Source: Paracoccaceae bacterium | GTDB lineage: Bacteria; Pseudomonadota; Alphaproteobacteria; Rhodobacterales; Rhodobacteraceae | DNA length: 64,000 nt | NCBI GenBank assembly: GCA_021648225.1 | Contig: JAKITE010000003.1 | Coordinates: 5,907-69,906 of the forward strand | Reading direction: 5' to 3' | In this document: positions 18,115 through 27,282 of the stretch, in pieces | Layout of the letters: each line of letters opens with the position of its first letter | How positions within the stretch are numbered: position 1 is the first letter of the stretch | The notes under the pieces: generated by a model | Databases searched by the model: none | Told to the model about the DNA's origin: nothing | Seen by the model: the letters and a program-made list of their open reading frames with translations, nothing else | Position numbers and translations under genes: made by a program

Positions 18115-19969
18115 TTTTGATGTCATTATTATCGGCGGAGGCCACGCAGGCGCAGAAGCAGTGCAGGCAGCCAAACGCATGGGTGCAAATACTGCCTTGA
18201 TCACCCATAGCTTTGCAAAAATAGGTGAAATGTCCTGTAATCCTGCGATTGGTGGTCTTGGAAAGGGGCATTTGGTTCGTGAAATTGACGCGCTTGACGG
18301 GGTTATGGGCCGGGTTGCGGATGCTTCCGGTATTCAGTTCAGGTTGTTAAATCGCCGAAAAGGCCCGGCAGTTCAGGGGCCACGCACGCAGGCAGATCGT
18401 GAGCTTTACCGTTCTGCAATGCACAAAGAATTTGAACCACATAAAAACCTGACTGTTATCGAGGCTGAGGTTAGCGATTTTATTATTAAATCCGGAACAG
18501 TCACCGGTATCTGTTTGGCCGATGGCACAAGAATATCAGCCAAATCCGTAGTCCTTACCGCAGGAACCTTTTTGCGTGGTGTTATCCATATTGGAAATAA
18601 GGTCTCACAAGGTGGCCGTATTGGCGATAAACCTTCAATCGCTCTAGCAGAAAGAATTGATTCTTTTGGCCTACCTTTGGGGCGCCTTAAAACCGGTACA
18701 CCGCCAAGGCTGGATGGTAAAACAATAGATTGGAGCAGCCTTGAGCTGCAACATGCAGACAAAGACCCGGTCCGGTTTTCGTTTTTACCCGGGGCTGATC
18801 TGCCAGCACAAATTGCATGTGGTATTACCCATACAAATACTGAAACGCATGATATCATTAGACAAAATCTTGATAAATCCGCGATGTATGGCGGTCAGAT
18901 TGACGGTATCGGCCCACGCTATTGTCCCTCAATAGAGGATAAAATTGTCAGGTTTTCTGATAAAGACTCCCATCAGATATTTCTGGAACCTGAAGGTTTA
19001 AACACAAATACAATTTATCCAAACGGAATTTCGACCTCTTTGCCGCTGGATATACAGGTGCAATATGTCCAATCTATCGCTGGTCTGGAAAAAGCCGAGA
19101 TCGTTCAGCCGGGCTATGCAATTGAATATGATTACATAGATCCTCGCGCGCTGGATCATAGCTTGCAACTTCGCTCGGTGCCCGGGCTTTTTCTGGCTGG
19201 TCAAATAAATGGCACAACCGGATATGAGGAGGCAGCAGCACAAGGCTTGGTTGCCGGGTTAAATGCAGCGGCACGTGCGCTCGATAAGCCGGAAATCGTT
19301 TTTGACCGCGCCACCGCCTATATTGGGGTGATGATTGATGATCTGGTAACACGCGGGGTTTCGGAACCTTACCGGATGTTTACTTCTCGTGCAGAATACC
19401 GGTTATCGCTGCGCGCAGATAATGCGGATCAAAGATTAACCCAGCTTGGATTTGATTTTGGTTGCGTATCACAAATACGCCAAGATTATTTTTTGAAAAA
19501 GATGGAGCGGTTGGCAAAAGCCACTGATACCTATAAAAACCTGACTATTAAGGCTGCCCAGGCCCAAGAATTTGGTATCAAAGTCAATCAGGATGGGCGT
19601 AAACGCACAGCGCTGACACTGCTAAGCCATCCTAATGTGACAACTGAATTGCTGATGAAAATCTGGCCCGAAACCATGGATATTCCCAAGGAAATCCGCA
19701 AACAAGTTGAATGCGATGCTAAATATGCCACCTATATTGAACGTCAAAACAAGGATATCGAAAAGCTGCGACGTGATGAGGCGCATCGCATACCTTCGGA
19801 TTTTGACTATATGATGATTTCAGGCTTATCTAACGAGCTTAAAGAGAAATTGAATAAGGTTCGGCCTGAAAACCTTGGTCAAGCGGGGCGTATTGACGGA
19901 ATGACTCCATCAGCTTTAACGCTGATTCTGGCGACTATCCGGAAATCCGAGTTTCGGCGCAAAGCATGA
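18107..19969 (+). CDS. mnmG: tRNA uridine-5-carboxymethylaminomethyl(34) synthesis enzyme MnmG (GidA)
   Basis: A 620-residue FAD enzyme, partner of MnmE in modifying tRNA wobble uridine. The Rossmann motif [15 protein letters not shown] is at the N terminus. [36 protein letters not shown], the substrate region [16 protein letters not shown], and [16 protein letters not shown] are all family signatures. The frame can begin with ATG at 18080 inside mnmE, but a GTG at 18107 gives (M)[11 protein letters not shown]. That matches relatives and has AGGA 9 bases upstream. This start codon is part of the parS palindrome. The stop overlaps rsmG by 4 bases. Confidence 0.95.
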   Translation: MKHFDVIIIGGGHAGAEAVQAAKRMGANTALITHSFAKIGEMSCNPAIGGLGKGHLVREIDALDGVMGRVADASGIQFRLLNRRKGPAVQGPRTQADRELYRSAMHKEFEPHKNLTVIEAEVSDFIIKSGTVTGICLADGTRISAKSVVLTAGTFLRGVIHIGNKVSQGGRIGDKPSIALAERIDSFGLPLGRLKTGTPPRLDGKTIDWSSLELQHADKDPVRFSFLPGADLPAQIACGITHTNTETHDIIRQNLDKSAMYGGQIDGIGPRYCPSIEDKIVRFSDKDSHQIFLEPEGLNTNTIYPNGISTSLPLDIQVQYVQSIAGLEKAEIVQPGYAIEYDYIDPRALDHSLQLRSVPGLFLAGQINGTTGYEEAAAQGLVAGLNAAARALDKPEIVFDRATAYIGVMIDDLVTRGVSEPYRMFTSRAEYRLSLRADNADQRLTQLGFDFGCVSQIRQDYFLKKMERLAKATDTYKNLTIKAAQAQEFGIKVNQDGRKRTALTLLSHPNVTTELLMKIWPETMDIPKEIRKQVECDAKYATYIERQNKDIEKLRRDEAHRIPSDFDYMMISGLSNELKEKLNKVRPENLGQAGRIDGMTPSALTLILATIRKSEFRRKA

Positions 19970-20604
19970 TTAAACCTAACGCCCCTCAAAGAGAAAAATT
20001 TGAAACTTTGTTTGATGTTCCACGTGAAACAATGGAGCAGCTAGCGCAATATGAAGTGTTGTTAACTAAATGGAATCAAAAGATTAATTTGGTGGCACCT
20101 TCGACCATTCCAGATATTTGGCACAGGCATTTTGCAGATTCCGCTCAATTATGGTCGCTCAGAAACCTAGACGCAACAAATTGGCTGGATATAGGATCCG
20201 GCGCTGGTTTCCCTGCTTTGGTATTAGCCATTTTTGCTAAAAAACAGTCGCCAAACCTGATCTTTACCTTGGTTGAAAGCGATCAACGTAAATGCGCCTT
20301 TTTAATAAACGTAGCTCAAGCCCTGGATTTGAATATCATTATAAAACCAGAGAGAATTGAGAACCTTGCCAGCCAGCCATTTGACATGATTTCAGCTCGC
20401 GCGCTTTCATCTTTGCCCGAGCTTCTGGAAATATCAGAGCCGTTTTGCAAAGAATCGACTATTTGTTTGTTTCCTAAAGGCAATAGATACGAATTGGAAT
20501 TGACCAAAGCCCGAAAAACTTGGCATATAGAAGAACAGAAAATACCAAGCCTGACCGATGCAGAATCGGTTATCCTACGAATTGAAAGCTTTTCCCGTGC
20601 CTGA
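19966..20604 (+). CDS. rsmG: 16S rRNA (guanine527-N7)-methyltransferase RsmG
   Basis: A 212-residue SAM-dependent methyltransferase that methylates G527 of 16S rRNA; its loss gives low-level streptomycin resistance. The SAM-binding motif is [45 protein letters not shown] and [15 protein letters not shown] are further signatures. The N-terminal codons for VPRET are themselves a parS site. It overlaps mnmG by 4 bases and runs into parA. The order mnmG-rsmG-parA-parB is the usual one near bacterial origins. Confidence 0.95.
   Translation: MIKPNAPQREKFETLFDVPRETMEQLAQYEVLLTKWNQKINLVAPSTIPDIWHRHFADSAQLWSLRNLDATNWLDIGSGAGFPALVLAIFAKKQSPNLIFTLVESDQRKCAFLINVAQALDLNIIIKPERIENLASQPFDMISARALSSLPELLEISEPFCKESTICLFPKGNRYELELTKARKTWHIEEQKIPSLTDAESVILRIESFSRA
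20016..20031. promoter_or_regulatory. parS: parS centromere site 2 (inside rsmG)
   Basis: TGTTCCACGTGAAACA matches the parS consensus TGTTNCACGTGAAACA at every defined position. It lies within the rsmG coding sequence, where it encodes VPRET, about 1.9 kb from site 1. Confidence 0.9.
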
Positions 20605-21412
20605 TGACTCTGCCAAAATGCATAAACAGCAAGTGATTGCGGTTTCCAACCAAAAAGGGGGGGTGGGTAAAACCACAACGGCAATCAATTTGGGCACTGC
20701 TTTGGCGGCAATTGGCCGTAAGGTGTTGATATTAGACCTTGATTCCCAAGGAAATGCATCAACCGGCCTTGGGGTTTTTCAAAATAGACGCGATGTAACA
20801 ACCTATGATCTGCTGCTCGGCGATGCAAATTTGGCCGAGGTAAGCCAAGAATCTCCTGTGCCGGGCCTGTTTGTTGCCCCCTCCACTGTTGATCTAAGCT
20901 CCGCAGATGTTGATCTGGTTGAGGATCGTAATCGGGTATTAAGGCTACGTGATGCGCTTAATTCGGAATCTGCTAAACAATGTGCCTATGATTATATTCT
21001 AATCGACTGTCCGCCATCGCTAAACCTATTGACCGTTAATGCAATGGTTGCCGCAAATTCGGTTTTAGTGCCGTTACAATGCGAATTTTTTGCGCTTGAA
21101 GGTCTGTCACAATTAATGATGACCATTCGCGAGGTTCGCCAAACCCTCAATCCGGCTTTGGAAATTCAAGGCGTTGTTTTAACGATGTATGACGGCAGAA
21201 ATAACCTTTCCCGACAGGTAGAGGAAGACGTGCGGCAAAACCTCGGTGATTTGGTTTATGAAACTACAATTCCTAGAAATATTCGCCTTTCCGAGGCACC
21301 TTCCCATTCCATTCCGGCCCTGATTTATGACCATAAAAGCTCTGGCGCGATTGCCTATCAAAAGCTTGCGGGTGAACTTTTGCGTCGGCTCAATGATCCA
21401 ATTCTTGCGTAA
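20597..21412 (+). CDS. parA: chromosome partitioning ATPase ParA (Soj)
   Basis: A deviant-Walker ATPase, about 271 residues, that moves the ParB-parS complex during chromosome segregation. The motif QKGGVGKTTTAINLGTAL is near the N terminus. LDLDSQGNASTGLG is Walker A', YDYILIDCPPSLNLLTVNAM is Walker B. QCEFFALEGLSQLM and the C-terminal SEAPSHSIPALIYDHKSSG are typical. Starts are ambiguous. The GTG at 20597 overlaps rsmG by 8 bases and yields an N terminus like relatives. The ATG at 20618 would shorten it by seven codons. The ATG at 20558 is unlikely. parB follows after 12 bases. Confidence 0.95.
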   Translation: MPDDSAKMHKQQVIAVSNQKGGVGKTTTAINLGTALAAIGRKVLILDLDSQGNASTGLGVFQNRRDVTTYDLLLGDANLAEVSQESPVPGLFVAPSTVDLSSADVDLVEDRNRVLRLRDALNSESAKQCAYDYILIDCPPSLNLLTVNAMVAANSVLVPLQCEFFALEGLSQLMMTIREVRQTLNPALEIQGVVLTMYDGRNNLSRQVEEDVRQNLGDLVYETTIPRNIRLSEAPSHSIPALIYDHKSSGAIAYQKLAGELLRRLNDPILA

Positions 21413-21424
21413 AAAGGCAAAGCC

Positions 21425-22306
21425 ATGACCAAAAAACCAATGCGTCGCAACCTTGGCCGTGGCCTATCAACCCTGTTGGCAGATGTGGATATGAACGCCG
21501 ATCGCCCGAGCAAGCGTCAACCAAGCAGTGATTCGACCCTGCCAATTGAGCAGCTCCACCCAAATCCTGACCAGCCACGCCGGGATTTCAGCGAGGCTGA
21601 CCTACAAGACCTTTCCAACTCGATTGCTACCAAAGGTATCATTCAGCCGCTTATTGTGCGTCCAGACCCGAAAAAAACTGGGCAATATCAAATAGTTGCA
21701 GGAGAGCGTCGCTGGCGTGCCGCTCAGATGGCGCAAGTGCACAGAATCCCGGTAATTATTCGTCAGCTCGACGACACAGAGGTGTTGGAGCTGGGAATCA
21801 TCGAAAATATCCAGCGTGCAGACTTGAATGCGGTCGAAGAAGCACTTGGTTATCGTCAATTGATGGACCGTTTTGGTCATACTCAGGAAAAGCTGGCGGT
21901 TGCTTTGGGGAAATCCCGCAGTCATATTGCCAACCTTTTGCGCCTGTTAACTTTGCCCGACGAGGTTCTGACCTATTTGCGTGAAGGCAAAATTTCTTAT
22001 GGGCACGCGCGCGCGTTGATCGCGGCAACCAACCCGGCTGAACTGGCGCGGATTGTGATTAATAAATCCCTGAATGTGCGTCAAACAGAACAGCTGGCAA
22101 AATCCGATGGAACGCAACTGTCCAAAAAGCGGCAATTGCACCCAACCAAAGATGCCGATACCCGTGCCATTGAATCTGATCTTCAAGCGCATTTGCGGCT
22201 TAAGGTCAGCATTGATCATCGTCATAATTCTGGCAAAGGTGAGCTGCGAATCTCGTATACAACGCTCGAAGAGCTAGACGGTTTGTGCCAGCTTTTATCG
22301 CGTTAG
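21425..22306 (+). CDS. parB: chromosome partitioning protein ParB (Spo0J)
   Basis: A 293-residue CTPase and DNA clamp that loads at parS sites and spreads along DNA. The N-terminal RRNLGRGLSTLLAD is the ParA-contacting tail. The ParB/CTP domain contains HPNPDQPRRDF and the CTP-binding GERRWRA. The helix-turn-helix that reads parS is TQEKLAVALGKSRSHIANLLRL. The C-terminal dimer domain ends TLEELDGLCQLLSR. Three parS-like sites lie within 8 kb, supporting a working segregation system. It converges with the DUF454 gene with one base between the ends. Confidence 0.96.
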   Translation: MTKKPMRRNLGRGLSTLLADVDMNADRPSKRQPSSDSTLPIEQLHPNPDQPRRDFSEADLQDLSNSIATKGIIQPLIVRPDPKKTGQYQIVAGERRWRAAQMAQVHRIPVIIRQLDDTEVLELGIIENIQRADLNAVEEALGYRQLMDRFGHTQEKLAVALGKSRSHIANLLRLLTLPDEVLTYLREGKISYGHARALIAATNPAELARIVINKSLNVRQTEQLAKSDGTQLSKKRQLHPTKDADTRAIESDLQAHLRLKVSIDHRHNSGKGELRISYTTLEELDGLCQLLSR

Positions 22307-22307
22307 T

Positions 22308-22670
22308 TTAGATTTCCGGGCGTGTCCAGATAAAATAGGCAACGGCGGTTAATATAGCGCCCTGAAGCATCACAAATTTTATCGGTACAGCAAGAAAAAC
22401 CGTTAAGCCAACCGAGGCTAGCATAGATAAGCTGGCATAGAGCTTGACCTTCCTGCTTATGGTGCCATTTTTCTGCCAATCTAAAATTGGTGGTCCTAAA
22501 ATATTGTGGTTAATCAGCCAGTTATGTATCCGTTTTGAAGATTTGCTAAACCCGACTGCAGCTAAAAGCAAAAACGGAACTGTGGGTAGAATCGGTAAAA
22601 ATGCACCGATAATTCCAGAAACCAGAGATGAAATACCGACTAAAAACCAAAATATCCGCAGGATGCTCAT
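22308..22670 (-). CDS. YbaN/DUF454 family inner-membrane protein
   Basis: A 120-residue membrane protein of the DUF454 (YbaN) family. The family core GIIGAFLPILPTVPFLLLAAVGF is followed by SKSSKRIHNWLINHNILGPPI, then LDWQKNGTISRKVKL. Three to four hydrophobic segments are predicted. The family is widespread but its function is unknown. It is the last gene of the minus-strand run rph-rdgB-ridA-hemW-DUF454 and overlaps hemW by one base. It converges on parB with no visible terminator. Confidence 0.85.
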   Translation of the reverse strand: MSILRIFWFLVGISSLVSGIIGAFLPILPTVPFLLLAAVGFSKSSKRIHNWLINHNILGPPILDWQKNGTISRKVKLYASLSMLASVGLTVFLAVPIKFVMLQGAILTAVAYFIWTRPEI

Positions 22671-23824
22671 TAAAGAAGCTCTCGCAATATGGCGTTTAAC
22701 AGTGGCCGGCCTTTAATCGTGGTTTGTAATCGCCCGTTTTGATTTTCGATCAAGCCATCTTCCAAAAGCGGCAGCATGGATTTTTCTTGCAATCCTTCAC
22801 CTGCTAAATTTGCATAGCGTCGCAAATCTGAACCCTCAGACAAACGCATCGACATCATCAGGTATTCGATCGACTGATCTATTTTTGACAGGTTTTCGTA
22901 TGTATCGCGCCCATGGCCGTGTTTTTCGACCTCGGACAGCCATTTTTCAGGCAAAAGATATGTGCTTGTGGCAATACGTTGGCCGTCAATCGTTAACCGA
23001 CCATGGGCACCGGGGCCAATTCCGGCGTAATCGCCATAGCGCCAATAGATCAGGTTATGTTGGCTCTGGGCATGGTTGCGCGCGTGGTTTGAGGTCTCAT
23101 ATCCTGCCATTCCGGCGTTTTCACAAATTTCCTGAGTGGCAAAATACATGTCGGTTGCAGTGTTTTCATCGGGCAGATCGCGCAATTTGCCCCGTTGATA
23201 AAGCTGCCCAAAACGGGTGCCGTTTTCGATGGTTAATTGATAAAGTGAAAGGTGATCAACCGCCATATCAATGGCTGCTTTTAGCTCTGATTGCCAATCA
23301 AAGAGGTTTTGATTTTGTCGGGCATAGATCAAATCAAAACTGACATTTTCAAAATATTTCTTAGCAATATCAAAGGCTTTTACCGCCTCTCGGGCCGTAT
23401 GCATACGGCCCAATGCCTTTAGATCCGCATCATTTAATGCCTGAATTCCCATAGAAAGCCGATTGATACCTGCATCGGAAAAAGCTGCAAATCGACCGGC
23501 CTCTACCGATGTAGGGTTGGCTTCCATTGATATTTCAGCGCCTTGTTTCAGCCCCCAAACTGCATCAATTTCAGAAATAATAGCGGCAATAGTTTCCGGT
23601 GGCATCAGGCTGGGCGTGCCGCCACCAAAAAATACAGTGTCAACACGGCGCGGGCCGGTCAGCGCGGCGGTTGTGCGAATTTCAGCCAAAATCGCCTCTC
23701 GCCATGCGGTTTGGTTAACATTTTGCCGAACATGGCTGTTAAAATCGCAATAGGGGCATTTTGCCATACAAAACGGCCAATGGATATAGACCCCGAAACC
23801 CGCATGTTGCCAGTCATCCATCAT
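22670..23824 (-). CDS. hemW: radical SAM heme chaperone HemW (HemN-like)
   Basis: A 384-residue radical SAM protein. The 4Fe-4S cysteines are C19, C23 and C26 in WPFCMAKCPYCDF (CxxxCxxC). VFFGGGTPSLM is the SAM-binding GGGTPS motif, and SMEANPTSVEAGRFAAFSDAGINRLSMG is conserved. HemW proteins were long annotated as coproporphyrinogen oxidases but act as heme chaperones. The absence of the extra HemN N-terminal residues and the operon with rdgB and rph point to HemW. It overlaps ridA by 4 bases. Either of two tandem ATG codons may be used. Confidence 0.92.
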   Translation of the reverse strand: MMDDWQHAGFGVYIHWPFCMAKCPYCDFNSHVRQNVNQTAWREAILAEIRTTAALTGPRRVDTVFFGGGTPSLMPPETIAAIISEIDAVWGLKQGAEISMEANPTSVEAGRFAAFSDAGINRLSMGIQALNDADLKALGRMHTAREAVKAFDIAKKYFENVSFDLIYARQNQNLFDWQSELKAAIDMAVDHLSLYQLTIENGTRFGQLYQRGKLRDLPDENTATDMYFATQEICENAGMAGYETSNHARNHAQSQHNLIYWRYGDYAGIGPGAHGRLTIDGQRIATSTYLLPEKWLSEVEKHGHGRDTYENLSKIDQSIEYLMMSMRLSEGSDLRRYANLAGEGLQEKSMLPLLEDGLIENQNGRLQTTIKGRPLLNAILRELL

Positions 23825-24210
23825 CCGCGAAACGCCGTGACCTCTATTTCGATCAACATTTCCGGCTTGATTAGCCCGGCAATAATCATGGTTGCAGCAG
23901 GGCGAATTTCACCAAGATGGCTTTCAAAACTGGCTGACAAATCCGCAACCAATTCGGCATTAACAACTGTATATTGCACCCGCGCGATGTCTGTCATGTC
24001 AAAACCAGCCTCGATCAGCACCGATTTGATGGTCACAAAACAGTTTTCCGCCTGCGCGGCAACACCATCGGGCATCTGCATTGTGGTATAATCATACCCA
24101 GTAACACCCGAGACAAAACACCAATCGCCCTGCACAACCGCGCGGCTATAGCCCATGGATTTTTCAAAAGGCGAGCCGGTAGAAATAAGATTTCGTGTTG
24201 ATTTTCTCAA
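23821..24210 (-). CDS. RidA family reactive-intermediate deaminase
   Basis: A 129-residue YjgF/YER057c/UK114 (RidA) family protein. True RidA hydrolyses reactive enamines and imines made by PLP enzymes. The conserved arginine that binds the substrate carboxylate lies in GEIRPAATMIIAGLI, and the C-terminal LIEIEVTAFRG is typical. SGVTGYDYTTMQMPDGVAAQAENCF places it in a RidA subgroup rather than the archetype, so the substrate is open. It is wedged between rdgB and hemW, with 4-base overlaps on both sides. Confidence 0.88.
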   Translation of the reverse strand: MRKSTRNLISTGSPFEKSMGYSRAVVQGDWCFVSGVTGYDYTTMQMPDGVAAQAENCFVTIKSVLIEAGFDMTDIARVQYTVVNAELVADLSASFESHLGEIRPAATMIIAGLIKPEMLIEIEVTAFRG

Positions 24211-24818
24211 TTAAAACAACCCTTTACCAGTTTTTTAAATGCATCGGCACGGTGGCTGATTTCATTTTTCTTCCAACGGTCCATTTTTCCAAAGGTAATA
24301 TCGAACCCGTTTGGCTGGAAAATCGGGTCATAGCCATGGCCTTGTTCGCCCTGCATAGGCCAGACAATTTTCCCGTCAATCTTGCCTTCAAAAACCTCAA
24401 AATGCCCATCGGGCCAAGCCAGCACAAGCGTGCAGCAAAACCGAGCAGTTCGGGGATGCGCCGCATTGACCTCTTCCAGTTTTTTCCATGTTTTGGTCAT
24501 TGCCATGGTAAAATCACGGCCATTTGGCGTCTCGGCCCAATCCGCCGTATAAACCCCCGGCGCGCCGTTCAGCGCATCAATTTCAATGCCGCTATCATCG
24601 GCAAGGGCAGGCAGGCCGGATTTCTCCGCAGCATAATGGGCTTTGATACGCGCATTACCGATAAAATTATCCTCGGTTTCTTCCGGCTCGTCAAAACCCA
24701 ATTCGCCAGCCGAAACCGTTGAAATACCGAACGGCTGCATCAGCCGCGCGATTTCCTCCAGCTTGCCTTGATTATGGCTGGCGACAACCAGTTTTTCGGC
24801 CGTAAATTTACGCATCAA
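24207..24818 (-). CDS. rdgB: RdgB/HAM1 family non-canonical purine NTP pyrophosphatase
   Basis: A 203-residue house-cleaning enzyme that hydrolyses dITP, ITP and XTP to monophosphates and so keeps deaminated purines out of DNA and RNA. The N-terminal [17 protein letters not shown] is the nucleotide-binding start. [28 protein letters not shown] is the family's catalytic and substrate loop, and [10 protein letters not shown] closes the fold. It overlaps rph by 11 bases upstream and ridA by 4 downstream. rph-rdgB-hemW is a conserved alphaproteobacterial unit. Confidence 0.95.
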   Translation of the reverse strand: MMRKFTAEKLVVASHNQGKLEEIARLMQPFGISTVSAGELGFDEPEETEDNFIGNARIKAHYAAEKSGLPALADDSGIEIDALNGAPGVYTADWAETPNGRDFTMAMTKTWKKLEEVNAAHPRTARFCCTLVLAWPDGHFEVFEGKIDGKIVWPMQGEQGHGYDPIFQPNGFDITFGKMDRWKKNEISHRADAFKKLVKGCFN

Positions 24819-25524
24819 TGGCGGCTTTCTGGGCCAAAACCAGTTCTGCCACGCCTTTTTCGGCCAGATCCATCAATTGGTCAAATTCCGCCCGGCTAAA
24901 GGTCGCGCCCTCGGCGGAGCCTTGAATTTCAATCAGCCCCTTTTTATCCGTCATCACAAAATTGGCATCGGTGCCCGCGTCGCTGTCTTCAAGATAATCC
25001 AGATCCAGCACCGGAATACCGCCATAAATACCACAAGACACCGCCGCAACATGGCTGGTCAGCGGGTCGTCTTTGATGTCGCCAGCCTTTAGCAACGCAT
25101 TAACCGCAATACGCAAGGCCACCCAACCGCCGGTAATTGCAGCACATCTGGTGCCACCATCGGCCTGAATAACGTCACAATCCACGGTAATTTGACGTTC
25201 GCCCAATGCCACCCGGTCAACTCCCGCGCGCAGGCTACGCCCGATAAGCCGTTGAATTTCCTGAGTTCTGCCAGATTGCTTGCCTGCCGTCGCCTCGCGC
25301 CGCATCCGTGAACCTGTTGAGCGTGGCAACATGCCGTATTCAGCCGTTACCCAGCCCAGCCCGGTGTTGCGCAACCAAGGCGGCACCCGGGGTTCCAGCG
25401 ATGCAGTGCATAAAACATGGGTATCGCCGCATTTGATCATGCAGGATCCCTCGGCATGTTTGGTGACGTTGGTTTCGATCACAATATCGCGCATTGTGTC
25501 ATTGGTTCTGCCGGATGGACGCAT
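24808..25524 (-). CDS. rph: ribonuclease PH
   Basis: A 238-residue phosphorolytic 3'-5' exoribonuclease that trims tRNA 3' ends. [19 protein letters not shown] opens the protein. [18 protein letters not shown] and [26 protein letters not shown] contain phosphate- and RNA-binding residues. The frame is open to 25665, but the ATG at 25524 has an AGGAGAATATTC ribosome site and gives the usual N terminus. It diverges from hrcA across about 106 bases. Confidence 0.96.
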   Translation of the reverse strand: MRPSGRTNDTMRDIVIETNVTKHAEGSCMIKCGDTHVLCTASLEPRVPPWLRNTGLGWVTAEYGMLPRSTGSRMRREATAGKQSGRTQEIQRLIGRSLRAGVDRVALGERQITVDCDVIQADGGTRCAAITGGWVALRIAVNALLKAGDIKDDPLTSHVAAVSCGIYGGIPVLDLDYLEDSDAGTDANFVMTDKKGLIEIQGSAEGATFSRAEFDQLMDLAEKGVAELVLAQKAAIDA

Positions 25525-25591
25525 GAATATTCTCCTGATTTTGTTGAGTATGCTCTTACATTGCCATGCCTTGCGCGGCAACACCCTTGCA

Positions 25592-25620
25592 TTGACGCTG
25601 GGCCTTACAAAGCCTAAATT
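25592..25620 (+). promoter_or_regulatory. candidate sigma-70-type promoter of hrcA
   Basis: TTGACG (25592-25597) and TAAATT (25615-25620) are separated by 17 bases. The -10 ends only 10 bases before the hrcA ATG, and no ribosome site is visible, so the mRNA might be leaderless. I found no CIRCE inverted repeat (TTAGCACTC-N9-GAGTGCTAA) here. Confidence 0.4.
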
Positions 25621-25630
25621 CCCAAGCATA

Positions 25631-26686
25631 ATGACACAAAATTCACCCATTTCCGATCTAAACACCCGTTCACGCGAAGTATTTCGCCTGATTGTGGAAT
25701 CCTATCTTAAAACTGGCGAACCGGTGGGGTCGCGCACCCTGTCGCGCGATATGGTCGAAAAAGTTTCGGCTGCGACTATCCGCAACACCATGCAAGATCT
25801 GGAACATTTGGGTCTTTTGGACAGCCCGCATACCTCGGCCGGGCGCTTGCCTACGCATCAGGGCTTGCGGCTGTTTGTTGACGGATTGTTGGAAATTGGT
25901 GATGTTTCCGCGCCTGAGCGTAAGCAAATAGAGAAATCCATCGATTCCACCGATACCGACATGCAATCGGTGTTGGACAGGGCAGGGTCGATGTTATCTG
26001 GCCTGACCCAAGGTGCCAGCCTTGTTCTGGCACCAAAATCCGAAGCGCCGATTAAACATATCGAATTTGTATCACTGGCAGTGGATCGTGCTTTGGTGGT
26101 GCTGGTTACGGCGGATGGCAATGTTGAAAACCGGCTTTTCACCCCGCCCGCTGGCTTAACCCCCTCGGCCATGCGCGAGGCGGCCAATTTTTTGAATGCC
26201 ATCCTGAATGGTCATACGGTTTCTGAAATCCGCTCAATTGTTTCACGTGAAATCACCAAACACAGGTCCGAGCTTGATATCCTGTCGCAAGGCTTGATCG
26301 AATCAGGCGTGGCCATCTGGGCTGATAGCCAGCAGGAACGGCTGATCGTGCGGGGCCGCAGCAATTTATTGGATGATTCCGCCAGCGATGCAGACCTTGA
26401 ACGCATCCGCCAGCTGTTTGATGACCTTGAACGCAAGCGCGATCTGGAGCATTTGCTAAACCTGACCGAAGGCGGGGAGGGCGTGCGGGTTTTTATTGGC
26501 GCAGAGAACAAATTATTTTCACTTTCGGGTAGCAGTCTGGTGGTTTCTCCCTATATGAACGCTGAACGCAAAATTGTTGGCGCGGTCGGTGTTATCGGGC
26601 CAACACATTTGAATTACGCGCGGATTGTGCCAATTGTGGATTACACCGCGCAACTGATGGGAAGGCTGGTTTCCAACCAGCGGTAA
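25631..26686 (+). CDS. hrcA: heat-inducible transcriptional repressor HrcA
   Basis: A 351-residue repressor of class I heat-shock genes that normally binds CIRCE elements. The N-terminal winged helix contains [32 protein letters not shown] and [36 protein letters not shown] follows. The GAF-like and C-terminal parts end [25 protein letters not shown]. The ATG at 25631 is used because longer starts run through the opposite-strand rph gene. grpE starts 9 bases after its stop. A parS-like site lies inside it at about 26.24 kb. Confidence 0.94.
   Translation: MTQNSPISDLNTRSREVFRLIVESYLKTGEPVGSRTLSRDMVEKVSAATIRNTMQDLEHLGLLDSPHTSAGRLPTHQGLRLFVDGLLEIGDVSAPERKQIEKSIDSTDTDMQSVLDRAGSMLSGLTQGASLVLAPKSEAPIKHIEFVSLAVDRALVVLVTADGNVENRLFTPPAGLTPSAMREAANFLNAILNGHTVSEIRSIVSREITKHRSELDILSQGLIESGVAIWADSQQERLIVRGRSNLLDDSASDADLERIRQLFDDLERKRDLEHLLNLTEGGEGVRVFIGAENKLFSLSGSSLVVSPYMNAERKIVGAVGVIGPTHLNYARIVPIVDYTAQLMGRLVSNQR
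26239..26254. promoter_or_regulatory. parS: parS-like site 3 (inside hrcA)
   Basis: TGTTTCACGTGAAATC keeps the full TTTCACGTGAAA palindrome and matches 14 of 16 parS positions, failing only at the last two. It encodes VSREI within hrcA, about 4 kb after parB. Confidence 0.7.
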
Positions 26687-26695
26687 AGGAATATC

Positions 26696-27280
26696 ATGGC
26701 GCAAGAATTTGACGAACCGTTTTTGGATGACCCCGAAAAGCTGGAGCAAGAGGAGCTGGAAGCGCAAGAGCTGGAAGACCTCGAACCACCAAGCATCGAG
26801 GATCTGGAGGCGGAAAATGCCCAGCTAAAAGACCGCTTGATGCGGGCAATGGCCGAAACCGAAAACATCCGCAAACGTGGCGAACGTGATCGCCGCGAGG
26901 CTGAATTATATGGTGGCACCAAGCTGGCGCGCGATTTGCTGTCGGTGCATGATAATCTGGGCCGCGCACTAGAAAACCTTGATGATTTGCTGCGTGAAAA
27001 CAATGCGCCATTGGTTGAAGGGTTGGAGCTAACCCAGCGCGAGTTGCTTTCGGTATTTGAAAAACACAAAATCCTGAAAGTCGAACCTGAAATTGGCGAT
27101 AAATTTGACGCCAAACAACATCAGGCGATGTTCGAGGCCCCGGTGCCAAACACCAAAAAAGGCCACATTATTCAGGTGATGGCAAATGGCTTTGTTATCG
27201 GAGATCGCTTGATTCGCCCCGCGCATGTGGGTGTTTCGTCAAATACCGATCCGGTTAAGGCTGAAAAACCCGAAGAATAA
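26696..27280 (+). CDS. grpE: nucleotide exchange factor GrpE
   Basis: A 194-residue cofactor that releases ADP from DnaK. The N-terminal 45 residues are strongly acidic (EKLEQEELEAQELEDLEPPS). A long coiled coil follows (LEAENAQLKDRLMRAMAETE, then NIRKRGERDRREAE). The beta-rich head ends FDAKQHQAMFEAPVPNTKKG and GFVIGDRLIRPAHVGVS. AAAGGAA precedes the ATG. It follows hrcA closely, while dnaK-dnaJ lies 8 kb away. It converges with mutS with 2 bases between stops. Confidence 0.95.
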   Translation: MAQEFDEPFLDDPEKLEQEELEAQELEDLEPPSIEDLEAENAQLKDRLMRAMAETENIRKRGERDRREAELYGGTKLARDLLSVHDNLGRALENLDDLLRENNAPLVEGLELTQRELLSVFEKHKILKVEPEIGDKFDAKQHQAMFEAPVPNTKKGHIIQVMANGFVIGDRLIRPAHVGVSSNTDPVKAEKPEE

Positions 27281-27282
27281 GC

